DNA of 11,197 bases from Candidatus Caccovivens faecavium (GTDB taxonomy: Bacteria > Bacillota > Clostridia > Christensenellales > UBA1242): contig DVLK01000075.1 of the NCBI GenBank assembly GCA_018715545.1, positions 1 to 11,197 on the forward strand, read 5' to 3'. Under the pieces are notes generated by a model. The model was not told the DNA's origin, did not search any database, and was given only the letters and a program-made list of their open reading frames with translations. A program made the position numbers and the translations under genes. Numbering within the stretch: the stretch's first letter is position 1; each line of letters begins with the position of its first letter. Of this stretch, positions 6,172 through 11,197 are shown in pieces.

Positions 6172-6441
6172 ATGGAAAAGCAAGTTAAAAGCGAAATCAT
6201 TGCAAAATTTAAGCAGTCAGAAAATGATACAGGTTCCGTTCAAGTTCAAGTTGCGCTTCTTACTAACAGAATTAATCATTTGACTGAGCACCTTAAAAAG
6301 AACCCTAAGGACAATCATTCAAGACGCGGTCTTCTTCAAATGGTTGGTAAAAGAAAGGGCTTTTTGCAATATCTTAAAGATAGAGATATCGAAGCTTACA
6401 GACAGCTTATCAAAGAGTTAAACATTAGAGAAGTGAAATAG
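6172..6441 (+). CDS. rpsO: 30S ribosomal protein S15
   Basis: A primary binding protein of the 30S platform that contacts the 16S rRNA three-way junction and bridge B4. At 89 aa it has exactly the usual length. Conserved signatures are DTGSVQVQVALLTNRINHLTEHL and the HSRRGLLQMVGKRKGFLQYL region with its RNA-contacting H, R and K residues. The start is set by GGAGGT seven bases upstream; an ATG-TAA pair at 6166-6171 directly abuts it in the same frame. It has its own promoter and leader and is followed by a terminator, then pnp, the gene order common to most bacteria. Confidence 0.97.
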   Translation: MEKQVKSEIIAKFKQSENDTGSVQVQVALLTNRINHLTEHLKKNPKDNHSRRGLLQMVGKRKGFLQYLKDRDIEAYRQLIKELNIREVK

Positions 6442-6447
6442 TTAAAG

Positions 6448-6482
6448 AAAGGGGGAGATACTACTTTTTTGCTCCCTTTTTT
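6448..6482 (+). terminator. Terminator between rpsO and pnp
   Basis: AAAGGGGGAG (6448-6457) pairs with CTCCCTTTTT (from 6472), ten base pairs including two G-U pairs, around a 14-base loop, and continues into a T run to 6482. It starts six bases after the rpsO stop and would reduce read-through into pnp, whose start lies only 38 bases downstream. Confidence 0.75.
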
Positions 6483-6519
6483 GTTATCTTTTTATTTTCA
6501 TCTTTTAAAGGAGTTCATT

Positions 6520-8619
6520 ATGCAAACAGAATTATCAAAAAAATTTAAGCTAGATGTTGCAGGTAAAGAGGTTGTGTTTGAAACAGGGGCACTTTGCATG
6601 CAATCCAACGGTTCTTGCCTAGTTCGTTCGGGAGATACTGTCATTATGGTCAATGTAACTATGAGCGAAGAGCCAAAGCCAGGAATTGATTTCTTTCCAC
6701 TTTCCGTTGAATACCAAGAGAAGATGTATTCAGTTGGGAAAATCCCAGGCGGTTTCAAAAAGCGTGAAGGTCGTCCTTCTGATAAAGCGATACTTGTTTC
6801 TCGTCTTATCGACCGTCCACTTCGTCCACTCTTTCCAAAGGGTTTTTTCAACGATGTAGTGGTGGTGGCTACCGCACTTTCTATCGACCCTGATGTTAGT
6901 CCAGAACCTCTTGCCATGCTTGGCTCTTCTTTTGCGCTTGCAATAAGCGATATTCCTTTCCAAGGACCAACTGGTTCAGTGCTTGTTGGACTTGTGGATG
7001 GAAAGTTCATCATAAATCCAAATCAAGAAGAACGCGAAAAGAGCGACTTACACCTTACTGTTTCGGGAACTGAGGAGGCGGTGCTTATGGTGGAAGCTGG
7101 TGCGAACGAAGTGCCAGAAGAAACAATCTTGGATGCTATAATGTTTGCACATGAAGAGATAAAGAAGATTGTTAAGTTTATAAAGAAGGTTAAAGCAGAA
7201 ATTGGCAAGCCTGTCAATGAAAAAATCTCTTACTATGTTGTTCCAGATGAAATAGATAAAGATGTTCGCGCATATGCTGACAAACTTTTGGATGAGGCGC
7301 TTGATACCTTTGATAGACATGAGCGTCAAAAGAGGCAGGATGATGTTAAAGCGAAAGTGCTTGAACATTTCGCAGAACTTTACCCAGAAAAAGAGCGTGA
7401 GATTGACGATGTGATTTACAAGATGACCAAAGAAAAGGTGCGTGCTAAAATTTTGGATAAGGGCATTCGTCCAGACGGCAGAACTTTGGAGCAAATTCGT
7501 CCAATTTGGTGCGAAGTCGGTGTGCTTCCAAGAGTGCATGGCAGTGCGGTGTTCACTCGCGGGGAAACTCAGGTTCTTTCCGCTTTGACATTAGGTACAG
7601 TGAGTGATGTGCAACAACTTGACGGCTTAGACGATGAAGAAGTTAACCGCTATGTTCATCATTACAATATGCCTCCTTATGCAACTGGCGAAGCAAAGAT
7701 GATAAAGGGAACAGGTAGGCGTGAGATAGGTCATGGTGCTCTTGCAGAGCGTGCCTTAGAGCCAGTGATACCAAAGGAAGATGTCTTCCCTTATGCTCTT
7801 AGAATTGTCAGCGAAGTGCTTTCTTCAAATGGTTCATCATCTATGGCGAGCGTATGTGGTTCAACTCTTGCGCTCATGGATGGCGGTGTGCCAATATCTG
7901 CTCCTGTTGCTGGAATTGCCATGGGATTAATTAAGGATGAAAAGTCTAAAAAGGTGGCAGTATTGTCCGATATTCAAGGCTTAGAGGACTTTTTAGGCGA
8001 TATGGACTTCAAGGTTACAGGAACAAGCAAGGGCGTTACTGCTATTCAAATGGATATCAAAATTCATGGCATTGATAAGCCAATATTACTTGAAGCCTTG
8101 ACGCGCGCTAGAATTGGTAGGATGTATATTATGGACAAACTCTTAGCTTGCATCAGCGAACCTAGAAAGAGCATTTCAAAATATGCTCCAAAGATTATCA
8201 CCTTTGAAATCGACCCTGAAAAGATTAAAGATGTCATCGGTTCTGGCGGAAAGACAATCAACAAGATTATCGCAGAAACTGGCGTTAAAATTGATATTGA
8301 AGATGACGGAAGTGTATTCATCGCGTCAGTTGATGAAGAGATGAATGAAAAAGCCAAGAAGATTATTCTTTCTATTGTGGAAGATATTGAAGTTGGTGAT
8401 GTTTATGACGGTAAAGTTTCAAGAATTACCACTTTTGGCGCTTTCGTTGATTTAGGTATGGGTAAAGAGGGAATGATACACATTTCAAAACTCTCCTCAA
8501 AACGAGTTAACAAAGTTGAAGATGTTGTTAAAGTTGGTGACGCTGTTGAAGTTGAAGTTATAAAGATTGACGAAAAGGGTAGAATTGATTTAAAACGACT
8601 TGAAAAGAAAGAAGATTAA
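6520..8619 (+). CDS. pnp: Polyribonucleotide nucleotidyltransferase (PNPase)
   Basis: A phosphorolytic 3'-5' exoribonuclease central to mRNA decay. The ATG at 6520 (699 aa) is chosen because AAAGGAG stands just before it and the product then begins like known PNPases; an in-frame upstream ATG at 6469 lies inside the terminator. Order of domains: first RNase PH domain (about 10-230), helical linker (about 240-310), second RNase PH domain from RPDGR (317-321) with GTGRREIGHGALAERAL (397-413) and catalytic aspartates D484 and D490 (SDIQGLED), KH domain with the GSGG loop (574-577), and S1 domain (about 626-693) with GDVYDGKVSRITTFGAFVDL. All parts are present and the protein is full length. Confidence 0.97.
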   Translation: MQTELSKKFKLDVAGKEVVFETGALCMQSNGSCLVRSGDTVIMVNVTMSEEPKPGIDFFPLSVEYQEKMYSVGKIPGGFKKREGRPSDKAILVSRLIDRPLRPLFPKGFFNDVVVVATALSIDPDVSPEPLAMLGSSFALAISDIPFQGPTGSVLVGLVDGKFIINPNQEEREKSDLHLTVSGTEEAVLMVEAGANEVPEETILDAIMFAHEEIKKIVKFIKKVKAEIGKPVNEKISYYVVPDEIDKDVRAYADKLLDEALDTFDRHERQKRQDDVKAKVLEHFAELYPEKEREIDDVIYKMTKEKVRAKILDKGIRPDGRTLEQIRPIWCEVGVLPRVHGSAVFTRGETQVLSALTLGTVSDVQQLDGLDDEEVNRYVHHYNMPPYATGEAKMIKGTGRREIGHGALAERALEPVIPKEDVFPYALRIVSEVLSSNGSSSMASVCGSTLALMDGGVPISAPVAGIAMGLIKDEKSKKVAVLSDIQGLEDFLGDMDFKVTGTSKGVTAIQMDIKIHGIDKPILLEALTRARIGRMYIMDKLLACISEPRKSISKYAPKIITFEIDPEKIKDVIGSGGKTINKIIAETGVKIDIEDDGSVFIASVDEEMNEKAKKIILSIVEDIEVGDVYDGKVSRITTFGAFVDLGMGKEGMIHISKLSSKRVNKVEDVVKVGDAVEVEVIKIDEKGRIDLKRLEKKED

Positions 8620-8632
8620 TAAAAAAGTATAT

Positions 8633-8660
8633 GATTTAGTTTTATTAAACTTAAATCTTT
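8633..8660 (+). terminator. Possible weak terminator after pnp
   Basis: GATTTAGTTT (8633-8642) pairs with AAAC-T-TAAATC (8647-8657, one bulged T) around the loop TATT. The stem is almost wholly A-T and is followed only by TTT, so termination would be weak. It fills most of the 81-bp gap before the next gene. Confidence 0.3.
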
Positions 8661-8700
8661 ATAAAATCAAAAATATTAATTTGTTATAAGGAGATTTGAA

Positions 8701-9558
8701 TTGGAGCTTTTTTGTTTAGAACATATTTTATTCATGGTGGTTATAGCCTTAATAATGGGATTATCCATTTTCTTAATCTTAAAATTTGTTCCGAAAGAAA
8801 AAATGTTTATTCCTATTAAAATTTTAGCCACAATAGGATTAATTTTAATTATAATAAATCGAATTGTAGTTGCAAAATCAAGAACATCAACATTTATTGA
8901 CTTCTTGCCAGATACTTATTGTAGTATGATGGGGTTTATTATGCCTTTAGTTGTTTTGTTTTTTAAGCCAAACACTAAAATTTTTCAATATGCTCTATTT
9001 GCTGGAATGATAGGTGGACTATTAACTTATATATATCCTGATTTTATTGTTTATTTTGATACAATGTTTAATATACATCCTTTTACTGCTTATTTGTATC
9101 ATGTTTTTATGCTGTTTATTTTTTTAATTGCGATCATATCAAAGTATTTTGTTCCAACTTTTAAAAATTGGATTTCTTTACCAATAGGATTGGCATTTAT
9201 GGTTGTTGTAGGAGTTTTTGGAAATAGTGTGCTTAATCAATCAAACAATATGTATTTAAATGCACCTTTAATTGATGGAACATTTTTTACATGGTACATT
9301 GTCGGGATTTTATTTTTAGTGCTATACACATTGATTATTCAAATCTATGAGATGTGCACAATAGAACCGAAAGAATGGACAGTTGTTAAAGGTTGGAATT
9401 GTGTAATAAGTAAGTTTAAAGAAATAAAGTTCAAGACAAATATAGACAAAAGAAAAGCTCTTAAAAACGAAATTCAAAATAATACGGAAAATAAAAAAGT
9501 CGACAATGTTGAAATCTTGGCTTCTAGTTTAGATGGAAAAGAAGATATAAAAGATTAA
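8701..9558 (+). CDS. YwaF/TMEM164-type integral membrane protein
   Basis: A 285-residue membrane protein resembling the YwaF (TIGR02206/TMEM164-like) family of unknown bacterial function. About seven hydrophobic segments are seen near residues 7-29, 38-57, 74-88, 95-113, 130-149, 158-176 and 196-216. Family-like features are H8 in the first segment, LPDTYCSMMGFIMP (69-82), AGMIGGLLTYIYPD (101-114) and the histidine-containing YLYHVFML (131-138). A charged, probably disordered cytoplasmic tail of about 65 residues follows, longer than usual. The start is a TTG six bases after AAGGAGA. Codon use is more A/T-rich than in pnp. It stands alone between a weak and a strong terminator, so it gives no functional hint by context. 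Confidence 0.68.
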   Translation: MELFCLEHILFMVVIALIMGLSIFLILKFVPKEKMFIPIKILATIGLILIIINRIVVAKSRTSTFIDFLPDTYCSMMGFIMPLVVLFFKPNTKIFQYALFAGMIGGLLTYIYPDFIVYFDTMFNIHPFTAYLYHVFMLFIFLIAIISKYFVPTFKNWISLPIGLAFMVVVGVFGNSVLNQSNNMYLNAPLIDGTFFTWYIVGILFLVLYTLIIQIYEMCTIEPKEWTVVKGWNCVISKFKEIKFKTNIDKRKALKNEIQNNTENKKVDNVEILASSLDGKEDIKD

Positions 9559-9603
9559 AAAACGAAAAAGTAAAAAATTATAAGCAATGATATTATTTTT
9601 TAG

Positions 9604-9632
9604 CACTTTAACGATAAGTTAGGGTGTTTTTT
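9604..9632 (+). terminator. Rho-independent terminator after the membrane-protein gene
   Basis: CACTTTAAC (9604-9612) pairs along its whole length with GTTAGGGTG (9618-9626), two pairs being G-U, around the loop GATAA; TTTTTT follows (9627-9632). The opposite strand has no T run here, so it acts only for the plus strand. Confidence 0.8.
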
Positions 9633-9666
9633 ATGTAAGAAATACTTTTTCTTATTCTAAACACTT

Positions 9667-10677
9667 TTATTTTTTATTTGAGGTGATTTTTTTTACCGTG
9701 CCACGAAGATTTGAAAAGTTTGTTAAAATTTCATAAGTGATTGTCTTAGCTTTTTTTGCTAAATAAGATGCATCTCTTAAAACAATAACCTCATCTCCAA
9801 CATTTACGCTTTCATCTATTTTAACAAAAAAAGCATCCATACAGATATTGCCAACGCTTTTATATTTTTTTCTATTAATACTGACTGTAAACTTTTGTGA
9901 GAGTGTTCTTGTGAGGCCGTCACCATAGCCTATTTGAACTACGCCAAAAAAACCATTTTTTTGAACTTGGTATTTCTTGCCATAGCCAATGTATTCGCCT
10001 TTTTTAGCATAGAATTTTTTTATAATATGTGATGAAACTGTCATAACTTTTAACTTATTTGGTTCATAGCCGTAAGCGCCAATACCAAGACGAAGCATGT
10101 CAAAGTTAAAGTTATAACCATAAATTCTGCTTCCGCCAAAACATATTGGCGCTTTTTGCGTTATAAGCTTTCTTAAAGCGCGGAAATTTTTATACTGTTT
10201 CTTTGTCCTATGGCTATCTTCTGTGTCAGAAAAGTGAGTGTAAATTGAGTTAAGCATAATGTTATTTTCATTTAGTATATTGTTGATGCTTTTTAAAACT
10301 ATTTCACTTTTAGTGCCAAATCTATTCATGCCGGTATTTATGGCAAGATGTAAAAGATGTGAGCAGTCGTTTTTTATTGCCTTTCTTAAATCATCTTCAT
10401 TTTCAATCATGAACTCGATATTGAACTCCCGACAGAGTTTAAAATCTACAACAGGAGCAAAAATGATGATGCGTTTTTTTGTTAATGCTCTTACTTTAAG
10501 AGCTTCCTTAATATTGACAACGCCAAAAGCTTCAACATACTTAGAACTAAACTTAACTATCTCTTCTATTCCATGACCATAGGCGTTTGCTTTTACCATA
10601 AGGCAGATATTTTTGCTGGAATAGCAGGATAGGTTGTATTTTAGGGCGTCTATATCTAAATATTTAAAATTTTCCAT
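9667..10677 (-). CDS. alr: Alanine racemase
   Basis: A pyridoxal-phosphate enzyme interconverting L- and D-alanine, supplying D-alanine for peptidoglycan. The 336 residues are fewer than the usual 370-390. The PLP-binding lysine is K29 in VKANAYGHG; then follow THFSDTE (147-153), LRLGIGAYGYEP (195-206), the catalytic tyrosine Y251 in IGYGDGLTR, and NICMDAF near residue 279. The normal KVDTGM motif reads AINTGM (112-117): the lysine that is carbamylated in the Geobacillus enzyme is alanine and the aspartate is asparagine, while R119 is kept. Both catalytic bases remain, so activity is expected. No ribosome binding site precedes the ATG; the TA-rich -10 lies only a few bases away, suggesting a leaderless message. 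It is divergent from the gene at 10814. Confidence 0.9.
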   Translation of the reverse strand: MENFKYLDIDALKYNLSCYSSKNICLMVKANAYGHGIEEIVKFSSKYVEAFGVVNIKEALKVRALTKKRIIIFAPVVDFKLCREFNIEFMIENEDDLRKAIKNDCSHLLHLAINTGMNRFGTKSEIVLKSINNILNENNIMLNSIYTHFSDTEDSHRTKKQYKNFRALRKLITQKAPICFGGSRIYGYNFNFDMLRLGIGAYGYEPNKLKVMTVSSHIIKKFYAKKGEYIGYGKKYQVQKNGFFGVVQIGYGDGLTRTLSQKFTVSINRKKYKSVGNICMDAFFVKIDESVNVGDEVIVLRDASYLAKKAKTITYEILTNFSNLRGTVKKITSNKK

Positions 10678-10684
10678 ATCATTA

Positions 10685-10712
10685 TATATATTTTATATAA
10701 AATTAATGTTAA
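10685..10712 (-). promoter_or_regulatory. Possible promoter of alr giving a leaderless mRNA
   Basis: On the minus strand TTAACA (10707-10712) and TATATA (10685-10690) are 16 bp apart. Counting about seven bases from the -10 places the transcription start at or next to the A of the alr ATG (10677). The region is so A/T-rich that chance matches are likely. Confidence 0.3.
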
Positions 10713-10723
10713 TGCGATGCTAA

Positions 10724-10740
10724 TCGAAAAAAGTCGAAAA
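10724..10740. repeat. Tandem TCGAAAA boxes, one helical turn apart
   Basis: TCGAAAA occurs at 10724-10730 and 10734-10740, exactly 10 bp apart, in the divergent region between alr and the ribbon-helix-helix gene. Proteins of that class often bind tandem short repeats on one face of DNA, so this could be an operator; in an AT-rich genome chance is also possible. Confidence 0.3.
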
Positions 10741-10813
10741 TATGACGCACTTTTGCCGTCAAGGTTATGTAATTTTCTATTATATTTAGTAAAATTTTAT
10801 TAGGAGGCACAAT

Positions 10814-10993
10814 ATGAATAAGCTACGCTATACGCTTAGAATATCTAATAATTTGCAAGCAAAAATAAGCTATACTGCAAATTATAATGGGCGCTCTAAG
10901 AACAAGGAAATTGAATATGCCATTAAGCGCTACTTGACGGATTTTGAGAGATTACATGGCGAGATTGACACGAAAAAAGAACTAGATTTTTAA
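10814..10993 (+). CDS. Small ribbon-helix-helix (Arc/MetJ-like) protein, 59 aa
   Basis: The start MNKLRYTLRIS supplies the beta strand of an Arc-type ribbon-helix-helix domain (residues 5-11, alternating polar residues that would contact DNA as a dimer). Residues 12-23 (NNLQAKISYTAN) form the first helix, NGRSKNKEI (25-33) is the characteristic turn with the conserved GRS, and residues 30-48 form the second helix ending in ERLHG. The ATG follows AGGAGG at optimal spacing, strong support for a real gene despite its size. It lacks a visible toxin partner: the gene is followed by the tRNA promoter, so it is not an obvious antitoxin. It may repress its own or alr transcription; the target is unknown. 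Confidence 0.75.
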   Translation: MNKLRYTLRISNNLQAKISYTANYNGRSKNKEIEYAIKRYLTDFERLHGEIDTKKELDF

Positions 10994-11012
10994 ATAAAGT
11001 TACTAAAAATAA

Positions 11013-11041
11013 TTGACTTTTAAGAAAATGTGTTGTATAAT
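11013..11041 (+). promoter_or_regulatory. Near-consensus promoter of the tRNA unit
   Basis: TTGACT (11013-11018) and TATAAT (11036-11041), exactly 17 bp apart: eleven of twelve consensus bases, the best promoter in the window and as expected for stable RNA. Transcription would start near 11048, about 86 bases before the tRNA. Confidence 0.8.
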
Positions 11042-11055
11042 ACACATAGTTTTTT

Positions 11056-11117
11056 CTATTGAGTGATTTTTTGTGAAAAATTAATCAATAGGTAACCGCT
11101 TAGGGCTCTCACCCTAA
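11056..11117 (+). other. Two hairpins in the tRNA leader
   Basis: Hairpin 1: CTATTGA (11056-11062)/TCAATAG (11085-11091) and ATTTTT (11066-11071)/AAAAAT (11076-11081), joined by a three-base internal loop with only one mismatch, giving a nearly continuous 16-bp rod with loop TGTG. Hairpin 2: TTAGGG (11100-11105)/CCCTAA (11112-11117) with loop CTCTCA. Neither has a T run behind it, so they are not ordinary terminators; they may direct processing of the tRNA precursor or form a small RNA of their own. Confidence 0.45.
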
Positions 11118-11133
11118 ACAATATACTTATTTT

Positions 11134-11173
11134 GGGTTGCTAGCTCAGTTGGTAGAGCATTCGACTCTTAATC
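11134..11173 (+). tRNA. tRNA-Lys(CTT), 5' half only
   Basis: The acceptor strand GGGTTGC (11134-11140), the D arm GCTC/GAGC with loop AGTTGGTA, and the anticodon stem TTCGA plus loop CTCTTAA (11165-11171) match bacterial tRNA-Lys; the anticodon is CTT at 11167-11169. After TC (11172-11173) the sequence departs: the expected stem strand TCGAA and the variable loop are absent, and no T arm or 3' acceptor strand appears in the 24 remaining bases. The tRNA may be interrupted by an insertion or intron, be a pseudogene, or be altered by an assembly artefact at the sequence edge. Confidence 0.7.
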
Positions 11174-11197
11174 ATACGCTCCGAAACGAGTATAAAC

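Noticed and set aside
6498..7013. A 171-residue reading frame on the minus strand inside pnp
   Set aside because: It is antisense to the conserved first RNase PH domain; the product is Ser/Thr/Pro-rich without any motif, typical of a shadow frame. The other long antisense frames within pnp, rsmE and minD were rejected for the same reason.
9636..9654. TAAGAAA/TTTCTTA hairpin as the alr terminator
   Set aside because: On the minus strand the stem is followed by CAT and then A residues, not T, and the stem is wholly A/T-rich; termination of alr is unresolved.
10814..10993. Antitoxin of a toxin-antitoxin pair
   Set aside because: The next element downstream is the tRNA promoter, and the gene upstream is divergent alr, so no toxin gene is adjacent.
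11091..11130. The leader hairpin with CTCTCAC as the anticodon arm of a tRNA-Glu(CTC)
   Set aside because: No acceptor stem, D arm or T arm can be drawn around it; the resemblance is confined to one loop.
11170..11197. Start of a group I intron in the tRNA
   Set aside because: No convincing internal guide pairing with the end of the 5' exon is seen in the few bases available, and the core elements would lie outside the window. It is kept only as one explanation in the tRNA finding.
1..11197. CRISPR array, insertion sequence or prophage
   Set aside because: No regularly spaced repeats, transposase or integrase-like frame, or phage structural gene was found on either strand.

Overview
The window is a low-GC chromosomal stretch that looks like the housekeeping part of an uncultured member of the Clostridia (Bacillota). 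The evidence is the strongly AT-rich gaps, AGGAGG-type ribosome binding sites, TTG starts, and gene pairs typical of Firmicutes (rsmE followed by mtaB; rpsO followed by pnp). A MinD gene is followed by a divergent MinE-like gene, as in many Clostridia and unlike Bacillus. The identification is by motif reading only; I cannot name a genus. I see no insertion sequence, prophage gene or CRISPR array.

Layout. 1-1105: a small ferritin-like protein (minus), a divergent unrecognised 66-residue protein (plus) and a guanine-deaminase-like gene (minus). 1305-3588: rsmE (16S rRNA U1498 methylation) and mtaB (tRNA ms2t6A37 methylthiolation), separated by a 343-bp gap that codes for nothing evident but folds on paper into several nested long-range stems; it is the least explained part of the window. 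A strong terminator closes this unit. 3728-4749: minD (TTG start) and a minE-like gene with no minC beside them. 4826-5995: an Xre-type helix-turn-helix fused to about eight membrane helices, with its own promoter. 6172-8619: rpsO behind a structured leader, a terminator, then pnp. 8701-9558: a YwaF/TMEM164-type membrane protein. 9667-10677 (minus): alanine racemase. 10814-10993: a 59-residue ribbon-helix-helix protein. 11013-11173: a near-consensus promoter, a leader with two hairpins and the 5' half of a tRNA-Lys(CTT) whose expected 3' half is not present before the window ends.

How the parts relate. Several genes serve the translation and RNA machinery: rRNA methylation, tRNA modification, ribosomal protein S15, PNPase and tRNA-Lys. 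MinD and the MinE-like protein would place the division site, and alanine racemase supplies D-alanine for peptidoglycan. The other genes are apparently independent single-gene units. Four start sites need care: minD most likely starts at the TTG at 3728, pnp at the ATG at 6520, the ferritin-like gene at 309 (minus), and alr has no visible ribosome binding site.

Nothing here is a demonstrated new system. The items most worth a second look are the structured rsmE-mtaB gap, the tRNA-Lys that diverges two bases after its anticodon loop, the half-ferritin, and the short MinE-like protein without an adjacent MinC.
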